Source: Ancrocorticia sp047602305 (GTDB taxonomy: Bacteria; Actinomycetota; Actinomycetes; Actinomycetales; Actinomycetaceae). From it: a stretch of DNA of 64,000 bases. The position numbers and the translations under genes are program-made. Shown here piece by piece: positions 50,927 to 58,530 of the stretch (positions are counted from its first letter, which is position 1; each line of letters begins with the position of its first letter). Where the stretch lies: assembly GCA_047602305.1 (NCBI GenBank), contig JASGHO010000001.1:992001-1056000 (forward strand), read 5' to 3'. The notes beneath the pieces were generated by a model, which was not told where the DNA came from, did not search any database, and was given only the letters and a program-made list of their open reading frames with translations.

Positions 50927-51559
50927 ATGACGAAGAGACTGAGAACCGTACTTGTAGCAGCAGCATTCAGCGGAGTCATTGCACTGGCCGGATGCTCCTC
51001 CGATGCTCAGCCCGAGTCAAGCCAGAGCCAGTCAGCTGCACCAAGCCAGGCAACGGAACAAACGGAAGCTAGCGCGACGCCGTCGACCGAAGGACACGGA
51101 GATCACGGAAGCGGTCACGAGCACATGGATCATCCGGCCGATGGCGGCCCGGTTCCGGCGGGGATGGTGGACGCCGCGAGCCCTGAGTACCCGGTGGGCA
51201 GTGAAGTGGTTCTGACAACCAACCACATGCACGGGATGGAAGGGGCGACGGCTACGATCGTCGGTGCCTATGACACCTTCACCTACGCCGTCACCTACAC
51301 CCCAACTGACGGTGGCCCCCAGGTCACTGACCACAAGTGGGTGGTTCAGGAAGAGATCGAGAATGCCGGTAGCGAGCGACTTGCCGACGGAACCGAGGTG
51401 ACCCTCACCGCCGATCACATGGCCGGAATGAAGGGTGCGAAGGCCACGATCGCGTCCTCCACGGACGAGACGGTGTACGTCGTCGATTATGAAGCGGACG
51501 GCATGAAAATGACCAATCACAAGTGGGTCGTTGCGAGCGAGATCAAGCCCGTCTCCTGA
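50927..51559 (+). CDS. DUF1541 (YdhK/CopL-like) copper-binding lipoprotein
   Basis: A 210-residue secreted lipoprotein. Signal TKRLRTVLVAAAFSGVIALAGC carries lipobox LAGC. A Ser/Gln/Thr linker and a His/Met-rich stretch (EGHGDHGSGHEHMDHP) precede two DUF1541 repeats: VGSEVVLTTNHMHGMEGATATIVGAYDTFTYAVTY with TDHKWVVQEEIE, and DGTEVTLTADHMAGMKGAKATIASSTDETVYVVDY with TNHKWVVASEIK. In staphylococcal CopL this tandem domain binds copper outside the cell. A CsoR-like operator upstream fits copper induction. GAGGAG precedes ATG 50927. Confidence 0.9.
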   Translation: MTKRLRTVLVAAAFSGVIALAGCSSDAQPESSQSQSAAPSQATEQTEASATPSTEGHGDHGSGHEHMDHPADGGPVPAGMVDAASPEYPVGSEVVLTTNHMHGMEGATATIVGAYDTFTYAVTYTPTDGGPQVTDHKWVVQEEIENAGSERLADGTEVTLTADHMAGMKGAKATIASSTDETVYVVDYEADGMKMTNHKWVVASEIKPVS

Positions 51560-51575
51560 CCCGCAGTCCCCCATC

Positions 51576-51619
51576 ATCGGCGACGACGAACTGCCCCACG
51601 GGGCGGCGTCGTCGCCGAT
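51576..51619. terminator. Bidirectional terminator
   Basis: ATCGGCGACGACG (51576-51588) pairs exactly with CGTCGTCGCCGAT (51607-51619); the 18-nt loop has an inner CCCC/GGGG stem. TCTTTT follows on the plus strand. It lies between the lipoprotein and the opposing CHAT gene. Confidence 0.8.
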
Positions 51620-51624
51620 TCTTT

Positions 51625-54177
51625 TCACGGGAGCGCGACGCGCAGGCTGCCACCGAAACAACAGAGCGCTTCGGCTCCAGGGGTCGCGGCAATTGCCTGC
51701 GCGAGCGCACTCGCCGCGTCCGAGCCGCGAACCAACGCGTGGTGATAGGCCACTGCGGCGGCCGCAGAGATTTCATCGGGGATGGGGGCGACGGCGGCGA
51801 TCACCGTCTGTGTACCAAGGGCCAGTAGTGCCGCGGTCAGTCCGAGGGCCTCGCCACCAGCGCGAATTCGGGAGCGGCCCACATCGCAGGCGGAAAGAAC
51901 AACGTGACGTGCCCGAACCCCCTTGGCAAGTTCGTGGGCGAAGAGCGGCCCGTCTGCCATGAGCAACGACGAGAACAGCGGATTGTCCTCCGCATGGTGC
52001 CCGTGGGCAGCAATGTGAACGATGTCTGACTCACCGAGTGCTCGCGTGGCGCGGGAAACGCTCGCGGCCGTATTCTCGGCTCTCGTCTGCGCGCCCGCGC
52101 CATTCCAGATCGCAGCCACCTGGGAGGCCTCCGTCACCCCTTGACTGAGACGGGGCCCGGCAAGAGCTCCAACCGAATGCACGGACATGGCGGGTTCTCG
52201 GCTGAGCCGCGCCCAGACCGTCGCCGATGTGGCCACCGTGACCGGGACGCCATCGACCGCTGGCAAGAGGGCCCAGGGAACAGCATGGAGTAGGTCGTTG
52301 GGAACCATGACGAGTTCCTCAACCTCACCGAGAGCCGCCATCACTGGTGCCATGATGAGGTTGCTCAAGTGGGCCGCAGCCACTGAGACGGCCCTGCGAA
52401 GCTGTGGGCGAAGACCCGGCCTGGCGTAGGCGTAGGCGGCTCCGCGCAAGTCACGACGCAACCTGAGTACCGCAGCACTGAGCGGTGCACGATCACCCAC
52501 ATCCACCAGACGCTCACCCAAAGGACCCACAACAATCACCTGGCAACGCTCCCCCGTCAAGAAGAACGCGGCGAATCCCGTACGCTCGGGAAGCGCGTCA
52601 CGAAGTGCAGCAAGCGAAAGGAGGCGTTCCTTCTCCCCCGCAACCGCTTCCTGTTGCCAGGTGGCGAGAGAAATGGCGTGCTCAAGTTCAGCAATTTCCG
52701 CGGCATAATCGGTTGGCTCAAGTTCGGCATCCTGCGCCACTCCGGAACGAAGCCAGCGCAAGCGCGCCAGCTGACGGGCAAGATCCGCGCTCATTCCTGC
52801 TGGCGGTGTCAGTGACCGATGCGAAGCCGCACGCCACCGCTCACTGGCTCTAAACGCATATTCCACATCGTTCGAGCGCATCGCGCGGTTCAAATCCAGT
52901 TGGGCCGTGGGAACAACATGTTGGGCGAGCGCCGCGCGAAGTTCGAGGCTGGAAATCTGGCCCTGAGCCTTGACACAGAGGCGGCTTGATTCTGTGACAG
53001 CGCGAGCGAAGGCGTCGTCGTCGCCCCATCTGTCCGCAAGTTTCGCACGTACATACAACTCCTGCAGCCGCTTCGACAGTAGGCCCAAACCGTTGGTGAG
53101 GAGGCCGATACCGGCGCCGGAGACGCGTTCCAGTTCCTTCGCGCAGGCCTCCAGGTTCCCCTGAGCGAGGCGTGTTTCGGCGCGTAACAGGATGGCGTCG
53201 ACGACGTCGGCACTCGTATCGCTCTCGTGGCTCCACGTCCGCGATACCTTGAGGGCACTGTCAAGATTAATCCCATCGCGCACGTCAAGGCGCGCAATGA
53301 GGAGCGCAACGGCGGCACTCCTGGAATCGGCTCCCAGGGAGTCAAAGACCAGGCGAGCATGCTCGGCGAGATCTCGCGCCTGATGAGGGAGATCATCAAG
53401 CAGCGCACAGCGTGCCAGATCACGAAGAATCTCGCCTTCTTCCAGGCGTTGCCCACTACCGCGCGCGCTATCCAGGGCGCCAGTCAATACCTCGCGGGCT
53501 TGATCCACCAAGCCCGCTTCGAGCAGCACCGCGCCCAGATCGATTCTTGCGCGCTCGCGAGCAACCTCAACCGGCATCGAATCAGCGAGCGTCATGAGAC
53601 GGAGTGCTTCCGGCAAATTCCCCGCGATATACGCCGCGCACCCCAAATTATGGGTGGCTTTGAAGAGGTGAACGGGGAGATCATGCTCGCTCGCCAGCTG
53701 ACGGGCACGTTCGAGGCTGTGCTGGGCCTCGTCCACTCGACTCAACGAAAGATCCGCAAGCCCAAGCGTAATGAGAGTGGAACATTGCTCAAAGGGACCG
53801 AGATGGGCAAAGAGTTCTACCGCCTGGCGAAGCTGCTCCGCGGCAGCAGACCACATGCCGCAGCGAGCATCAATGACCCCGTGCTGAATATGCGTCAAGG
53901 CCACCATGTCCGGGGCATCCAACGCGTGAGCAGCCCGAGTAGCTTCCTCCAGCCGCTCAACTGCCACAGGATAGCCATGGAGCTCTAGATCGGTGAGGGC
54001 CGAGGTGAGTTCGATCCTGATGTGAATTCTTCGCAACTCGAGCACGTTCGAATCGGCGACCAATTCGCGGGCCTGCGCGAGTGCCGTGGCCGCCTCCACG
54101 AAACGACCGACGTCATTCAACCGACGCCCTTCCATCCACAGCTGCTGTGCAGCCTCACCAACCGCTACCTGCTGCAC
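51625..54177 (-). CDS. TPR-CHAT protein (caspase-like protease)
   Basis: An 850-residue cytoplasmic protein. Residues 1-430 are an array of tetratricopeptide-like helical pairs (EGRRLNDVGRFVEAATALAQA; RVDEAQHSLERARQLASEHD; AYIAGNLPEALRLMTLADS). Residues 540-850 form a CHAT domain, a caspase-type cysteine protease: IVHIAAHGHHAEDNPLF with catalytic His725 and RHVVLSACDVGRS with Cys764. MVPNDLLHAVPWALLP is the usual CHAT segment before them. GTG 54177 lies two bases past the stop of the preceding gene. Last of four tightly linked genes with a subtilisin, an ECF sigma factor and an Ig-like protein. TPR-CHAT proteins in type III-E CRISPR systems cut a partner to release a sigma factor, a useful analogy here. 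Confidence 0.92.
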   Translation of the reverse strand: MQQVAVGEAAQQLWMEGRRLNDVGRFVEAATALAQARELVADSNVLELRRIHIRIELTSALTDLELHGYPVAVERLEEATRAAHALDAPDMVALTHIQHGVIDARCGMWSAAAEQLRQAVELFAHLGPFEQCSTLITLGLADLSLSRVDEAQHSLERARQLASEHDLPVHLFKATHNLGCAAYIAGNLPEALRLMTLADSMPVEVARERARIDLGAVLLEAGLVDQAREVLTGALDSARGSGQRLEEGEILRDLARCALLDDLPHQARDLAEHARLVFDSLGADSRSAAVALLIARLDVRDGINLDSALKVSRTWSHESDTSADVVDAILLRAETRLAQGNLEACAKELERVSGAGIGLLTNGLGLLSKRLQELYVRAKLADRWGDDDAFARAVTESSRLCVKAQGQISSLELRAALAQHVVPTAQLDLNRAMRSNDVEYAFRASERWRAASHRSLTPPAGMSADLARQLARLRWLRSGVAQDAELEPTDYAAEIAELEHAISLATWQQEAVAGEKERLLSLAALRDALPERTGFAAFFLTGERCQVIVVGPLGERLVDVGDRAPLSAAVLRLRRDLRGAAYAYARPGLRPQLRRAVSVAAAHLSNLIMAPVMAALGEVEELVMVPNDLLHAVPWALLPAVDGVPVTVATSATVWARLSREPAMSVHSVGALAGPRLSQGVTEASQVAAIWNGAGAQTRAENTAASVSRATRALGESDIVHIAAHGHHAEDNPLFSSLLMADGPLFAHELAKGVRARHVVLSACDVGRSRIRAGGEALGLTAALLALGTQTVIAAVAPIPDEISAAAAVAYHHALVRGSDAASALAQAIAATPGAEALCCFGGSLRVALP

Positions 54178-54179
54178 GG

Positions 54180-54665
54180 CTAGAGCTCGATAGCAGGCGT
54201 AATAATGGGACGCGAACCCGGATCACTCGGACGCAACACCAGATGAATGAGCCCGCGGGAAATACCGGGGAACTCGAAACGCCCGTTGCTATCCGTGTGG
54301 GTGAATCTGCTTCGATGACGCTCGCGCAGCTCCACCTCCACGCGCTTGACCGAAACCCATCCGGTGATGTCCACCGTGTCCGTATCCACTTCATCAATAT
54401 CAAGCATGGCCGTCACCGAACTCGTCTCAAAGGTCACGGACATGGCGCGCTCATACGTACTGCGCACCACGGCAAGGGCCTCAGCCTCCTCGACGATACG
54501 GGCCACCTCGGCTTGAAGAGAGGCCACACTCATCGCGAACTGGATGCGATCTGTGAGCCCCTCCGGCACCGGGTCGACGGCGTCCCACATCTCACGGAGA
54601 GCCTCAAGAATCTCGAGATCCTCCTCATCCATCGGACCTTGGGCAAGGTCCTCCACATTGTTCAT
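54180..54665 (-). CDS. Small protein between sigma factor and CHAT protease, Ig-like C-terminal domain
   Basis: A 161-residue soluble protein. The N-terminal 55 residues are acidic and helical (MDEEDLEILEALREMWDAVDPVPEGLTDRIQFAMSV), a shape seen in anti-sigma-like or adaptor proteins. The C-terminal part VDITGWVSVKRVEVELRERHRSRFTHTDSNGRFEFPGISRGLIHLVL is a carboxypeptidase-regulatory-like beta-sandwich. ATG 54665 overlaps the sigma stop (ATGA). Position and domain plan suggest it binds the sigma factor or bridges it to the CHAT protease; that is inference. It has no membrane span, unlike most anti-sigma factors. Confidence 0.8.
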   Translation of the reverse strand: MNNVEDLAQGPMDEEDLEILEALREMWDAVDPVPEGLTDRIQFAMSVASLQAEVARIVEEAEALAVVRSTYERAMSVTFETSSVTAMLDIDEVDTDTVDITGWVSVKRVEVELRERHRSRFTHTDSNGRFEFPGISRGLIHLVLRPSDPGSRPIITPAIEL

Positions 54666-55255
54666 CGTGAACCTCCATAATCAAAAGCAGGGTCGGCTAT
54701 CAGCGCAGCCCGCAAGCTGGCGAGGCATCTTCCTCGGGTGGGGCCGATACTCCCAACCGGCATGCCCAGTGAGGCCGCAATCGCGGCATAATCGGGTTTC
54801 TCGGAGAATGCGATCACCCGTAGTAGGTATTGGCAGCGCTCCGAGAGCTTACCCACGTGGGTCCACAGGAGCGCGTGCTCCTCGGTGTTGTGCACATGGT
54901 CGCTCACACTTTCCATGAGGGCCGGGGGTGGCTCAGGAATATCTTGCACGCTGTTCTCCCGGGACGTGCGCTGCGCCAAACGCCAGGCTTCCCTTCGTGT
55001 GGTGGTCATCAGCCATTTCAACACCCCGCGCGGATCACTGATCCTCTCGGCCTGTTCAATGAGTCGAAGCCAGGCCTGTTGCACCACATCCTCCGCGGTG
55101 GTGCGTGAGAGTGACTGCCCTCGCGCGATATGCCAGAGCACCGGCGTGACACGCTCGACGAACTCCGGCATTCGCGAGGAATCGCCATCCTGATAGGACG
55201 AGAACGCAGCGGCGGCTAAATCCACTAGGTCAACGGGCCGGTCGAGGGTGCTCAT
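54662..55255 (-). CDS. ECF-type RNA polymerase sigma factor
   Basis: A 197-residue sigma-70 family factor with only regions 2 and 4. Region 2: LSRTTAEDVVQQAWLRLIEQAERISDPRGVLKWLMTTTRREAWRLAQR. Region 4 helix-turn-helix: KLSERCQYLLRVIAFSEKPDYAAIAASLGMPVGSIGPTRGRCLASLRAAL. ATGA overlaps couple it to the subtilisin gene before it and the Ig-like gene after it. It likely directs RNA polymerase to the TGTATCAA-type promoters shared by this operon and its neighbours. Its control probably comes from one of the co-encoded proteins. Confidence 0.92.
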   Translation of the reverse strand: MSTLDRPVDLVDLAAAAFSSYQDGDSSRMPEFVERVTPVLWHIARGQSLSRTTAEDVVQQAWLRLIEQAERISDPRGVLKWLMTTTRREAWRLAQRTSRENSVQDIPEPPPALMESVSDHVHNTEEHALLWTHVGKLSERCQYLLRVIAFSEKPDYAAIAASLGMPVGSIGPTRGRCLASLRAALIADPAFDYGGSR

Positions 55256-56985
55256 CTTGGCCCCTTATCCTCACAAAGGGAGTTAACCAACGCCCTGGCA
55301 GTGGCTGACCGCATCTTGATGAGCTCCTCGATTTCCTCATCGCTACGAACACCTGGATTCGGTTCGGTGGAAGCACTACTCTGCGGATCCAATTCTTTGG
55401 TTCTCAACAAGGCCAAATCCTGGGCAAGTTGCCCTGCAAAGTACGGTGCCGAGAATGACGTCCCACTCCATAGTCCGAAGCCCCCACTAAAGTCGTCCAT
55501 GTCCATCGCACCTCGAACAGGGATATCCCGGGCAATGGCGGCAGAAGCATCGTCTTGAACCGAAGCACTGCGAACCTGGGCCAAAATTCCGGACTGGGCA
55601 GATCCATCGAACGTCGTGGGCATCGTACTCACAACTCCTGCGCCCGGGCGATAGACGCGTACCCAGCCGCCAGTATTGGAAAAGTGGGAGACCCTTAGGG
55701 AGCCAGGGTTGCACGAGCCCACACTGACAATTGGCGCGCCAGTCGTCTCCAGGAAGTCAGGGCACATCGCCGCAGGCCAGAACTTCATATCAGACCCACC
55801 ATTACCGGCTCCGGCAACGATCGTCACGCCTGCCTCGGCGAGCTTTCTGAGAATAGCTTGAAGGCCGGCGCTATTGACCACCTTGTTGGAACCCTCATCG
55901 TAGTAGCCCATCGAGAGGTTGATGATGTCGAGTGGAGGTGCGTCAATATCTCCTGCGAGCGAGAGCAAATGGCGGTCGTGAAGCCTTTCCAAAGCCGTTA
56001 TCAGGTCAAACTCGTCGCACGCACCATCACCGTACATCACCGGTACTGAGATCAAATGAGCGGATGGACAGGCAGCGCGGATGATTCCCGCGATGAAAGT
56101 GCCGTGTCCAGCCATGGGGTCAAGGCCGCCATTGATGGGATCCAAGGTGATGCCAGAGATTTCTGGATCATCCTCGGGATCAAAATCGAGGCCGATAGTC
56201 AGCCCATTCAGCTTAAGTTTGCGAGTCACCGGAGCCGCCTGGGTTTCCCCAGCCACCTGGGCTCCCCCGCCGTCGTCGGTATCGTCGGGGAACCAATCGT
56301 GCTTGCCCAGCCCGGTATCAAAGATTGCCACTGTGGGACTGTAGGTACCTTCCGGTGCAGTGGGAACGGTACCTGGCCATTGCACTGGGATACGGTTACC
56401 CGGTGAACCAGCTCCTCCGTGCCCAATACCGGAGACATAGCCAATCCCCGACACGTAGCCGATACCAGACACATAACCAATGCCTGACACGTAGCCAATG
56501 CCGGATAGAGATCCAGTTTCCCCTGCGGCCATGAGTACGTGGCTGAGCGCGACAGACCTGGACAAGTCCCGATCTTCTTGCCGAATCCTACTCAGAAGCC
56601 TCCACGCATCTGGCTCTACACCAGACTCATCAGTCGAAAGCAAAAGAAGTGACTGCTTATCGAGGTCGTCCTCATCAATGACACCTACGCTGTCTTCGTT
56701 CGGCAGTATGGGCGAACCTGGTGCGGGACAGACCGTCATTCCTTCCTGCTTCGCAAGAGCTCTGAGCCGAGCCATCCTATTCCGTATCCGAACCTCAGGA
56801 GGTGCCACTGAGTCCGGATCCTTATCGGAACTCAAAGCTCCAAGGATGAGCTTGTTTGAAGAGTAGAACGTCGGAACACCATCTGTGGACTGCGCGGGCA
56901 AGGGGCGAAGAGCCAGACGACGGATGGCGGTTTCAGGGACGACAAATGCCGGGGGACGGCGGCGCCAGTTCGAAGTGTCATTCAT
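55252..56985 (-). CDS. Subtilisin-like (S8) protease with SGIGY repeats
   Basis: A 577-residue serine protease without signal peptide. Residues 1-155 form an N-terminal domain of unknown fold. Residues 160-189 are five hexapeptides, LSGIGY then VSGIGY three times and VSGIGH, followed by Gly-rich linker and NRIPVQWP. Catalytic domain: Asp223 in VAIFDTGLG, His294 in AGHGTFIAG, Asn395 oxyanion in AGAGNGG, Ser510 in SGTSFSAPYFAG. The repeats lie exactly between N-domain and protease, as a propeptide hinge or cleavage zone would. First gene of the four-gene operon; the promoter is at 57076-57104. Normal S8 proteases lack such repeats. Confidence 0.93.
   Translation of the reverse strand: MNDTSNWRRRPPAFVVPETAIRRLALRPLPAQSTDGVPTFYSSNKLILGALSSDKDPDSVAPPEVRIRNRMARLRALAKQEGMTVCPAPGSPILPNEDSVGVIDEDDLDKQSLLLLSTDESGVEPDAWRLLSRIRQEDRDLSRSVALSHVLMAAGETGSLSGIGYVSGIGYVSGIGYVSGIGYVSGIGHGGAGSPGNRIPVQWPGTVPTAPEGTYSPTVAIFDTGLGKHDWFPDDTDDGGGAQVAGETQAAPVTRKLKLNGLTIGLDFDPEDDPEISGITLDPINGGLDPMAGHGTFIAGIIRAACPSAHLISVPVMYGDGACDEFDLITALERLHDRHLLSLAGDIDAPPLDIINLSMGYYDEGSNKVVNSAGLQAILRKLAEAGVTIVAGAGNGGSDMKFWPAAMCPDFLETTGAPIVSVGSCNPGSLRVSHFSNTGGWVRVYRPGAGVVSTMPTTFDGSAQSGILAQVRSASVQDDASAAIARDIPVRGAMDMDDFSGGFGLWSGTSFSAPYFAGQLAQDLALLRTKELDPQSSASTEPNPGVRSDEEIEELIKMRSATARALVNSLCEDKGPR
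56419..56508 (-). repeat. Five 18-bp tandem repeats encoding SGIGY-type hexapeptides
   Basis: Ninety bases encode LSGIGY, VSGIGY x3 and VSGIGH. Synonymous codons differ between units (ACA/ACG-type changes in Val and Tyr codons on the minus strand), so the peptide has been kept while the DNA drifted. That argues for function of the repeated peptide over recent slippage. Confidence 0.9.
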
Positions 56986-57075
56986 AAGAGCCTCCTTATG
57001 GAATTTCGTTCATCGTAATTAACCGGGCGGGGTATTGGGAATGTTTTGGACGATATCTCTTTCGTCCACGTAGTA

Positions 57076-57104
57076 AAGGAGTCACTCGGGGCCGGTTTGA
57101 TACA
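57076..57104 (-). promoter_or_regulatory. Putative ECF promoter of the protease-sigma operon
   Basis: On the minus strand TGTATCAA (57104-57097), 15 nt, CTCCTT (57081-57076). Start codon 56985 lies about 80 nt beyond the expected transcription start. The same two elements and spacing precede three other genes of the cluster. Confidence 0.65.
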
Positions 57105-57116
57105 TGTGATGTAGGA

Positions 57117-57145
57117 CGTATCAAAGTGGGTATTCAGCGCTCTAT
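57117..57145 (+). promoter_or_regulatory. Putative ECF promoter of the second subtilisin gene
   Basis: CGTATCAA (57117-57124), 15 nt, CTCTAT (57140-57145). Back-to-back with the promoter at 57076-57104: the two -35-like boxes form a TTTGATAC/GTATCAAA inverted repeat 14 nt apart. The -10-like part is a weaker match than in the other three. Confidence 0.55.
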
Positions 57146-57189
57146 TTGGTCAAGGAGAAATTCTCCGGTACCCCATTACAGGAGGAACC

Positions 57190-58404
57190 ATGTCTACTCA
57201 TTCATATGAGCCCCTTGCCGAGCGTTATGTCATCCTTCGCACTCCGTTTCGTCGCACGCGGGATTTCCAGCCCAATCTGATGGCGGTATCCGAACCGGCG
57301 CCCGACGTTCAAGTGGAAGTTGATGATCACGTCGACAAGCGAACACTGAATACCCTCGCCAAAGATGCCACGGTGGTGGGCTTCAGCCCGGTCATGCCGA
57401 TGAAGCTCATTGAGCCCGTCGCTCTCTGCGGATCCGAATCCACAGAGATTGAAGCCGCATCGCAGGACGAGGTTACCTGGGGCGTTGAAGCTGTTGGTGC
57501 CACCACTTCTCCGTTCACAGGAAACGGGATCACCGTAGCCGTACTGGACACCGGCATTGACGCCGACCACGTCGCTTTCGACGGCGTCGATCTGGTCACC
57601 AAAGACTTTTCAGCCAGCGGTAGTGCCCATGACACCAACGGTCACGGCACCCATTGCGCCGGAACAATCTTCGGTCGCAACGTCGAGGGAACACGCATCG
57701 GCGTCGCCCCAGGAGTTAACCGTGCTGTCATCGGCAAGGTTTTGGGTCCCAACGGGGGTAGCAGTGAGATTCTCACAGAAGCCATGATCTGGGCCCGCGA
57801 CAACGGCGCACACGTCATCTCAATGTCCCTGGGAATTGACTTTCCCGGGTACGTCGAATCGTTGGTGCGCAACCATGGAATCCCACTACAAGTTGCCACG
57901 TCAATGGGCCTGCACGACTACGCGGCCAACGTCAAACTGTTCGAGACGCTATCGCAGTTCCTCGCTGCGGGAATCGGCCAACCCCTGGTCGTTGCCGCTA
58001 GCGGTAACGAAAGCAGGCGTAACGCCAATCCCCCTTACGAGCTCAATGTGGCATCCCCGGCAGCTGCTGCGGGAATTGTGGCCGTGGGAGCACTGGGCCG
58101 TGCCGCGACAGGACTCGACATCGCACACTTCTCAAACACTCGCGCCACCGTGGCTGCACCAGGAGTAGAGGTCATCAGTGCCCGAACCGGTGGCGGACTC
58201 CGCTCACTCAACGGCACCAGCATGGCAACGCCTCACGCCGCCGGAGTTGCTGCTCTATGGGCTGAGAAGCTCGCAACGAACGGGCAGCTGACTCCGCAGG
58301 TCCTGCAAGCACGACTGATCGGATTCGCCGGCTACGAGCAGCTTGTGGACACCATCGATCCACTCGACGTCGGTTCCGGGCTCGTCCGGGCACCCCAGGC
58401 CTGA
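57190..58404 (+). CDS. Subtilisin-like (S8) protease, second
   Basis: A 404-residue serine protease without signal peptide, hence cytoplasmic unless exported by another route. An N-terminal propeptide-like part of about 95 residues (YVILRTPFRRTRDFQPNLMAVSEP; LNTLAKDATVVGFSPVMPM) precedes the catalytic domain: Asp120 in VAVLDTGID, His152 in NGHGTHCAG, Asn273 in ASGNES, Ser344 in NGTSMATPHAAG. A 40-residue insertion (VATSMGLHDYAANVKLFETLSQFLAAG) sits before the oxyanion strand. GGAGG precedes ATG 57190. Divergent from the four-gene operon, with a matching ECF-type promoter. Confidence 0.94.
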   Translation: MSTHSYEPLAERYVILRTPFRRTRDFQPNLMAVSEPAPDVQVEVDDHVDKRTLNTLAKDATVVGFSPVMPMKLIEPVALCGSESTEIEAASQDEVTWGVEAVGATTSPFTGNGITVAVLDTGIDADHVAFDGVDLVTKDFSASGSAHDTNGHGTHCAGTIFGRNVEGTRIGVAPGVNRAVIGKVLGPNGGSSEILTEAMIWARDNGAHVISMSLGIDFPGYVESLVRNHGIPLQVATSMGLHDYAANVKLFETLSQFLAAGIGQPLVVAASGNESRRNANPPYELNVASPAAAAGIVAVGALGRAATGLDIAHFSNTRATVAAPGVEVISARTGGGLRSLNGTSMATPHAAGVAALWAEKLATNGQLTPQVLQARLIGFAGYEQLVDTIDPLDVGSGLVRAPQA

Positions 58405-58446
58405 CCTCAACCCGCAGATTTACCCAACTGAATAAGCAGATCCCTA

Positions 58447-58480
58447 GAAGGCCCCGCACAATCGATCGTGCGGGGCCTTC
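58447..58480. terminator. Bidirectional terminator
   Basis: GAAGGCCCCGCAC (58447-58459) pairs exactly with GTGCGGGGCCTTC (58468-58480) over 8 nt; GATTTTCG follows on the plus strand. It separates the second subtilisin from the convergent coiled-coil gene. Confidence 0.82.
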
Positions 58481-58530
58481 CAGGATTTTCGTGTGGGACT
58501 TTCAGGGCGTTTCGACTTTATGAAAGAGCT

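Noticed and set aside
56419..56508. Regular 18-bp repeats considered as a CRISPR-like array
   Set aside because: Units are contiguous with no spacers and lie in frame inside the subtilisin gene.
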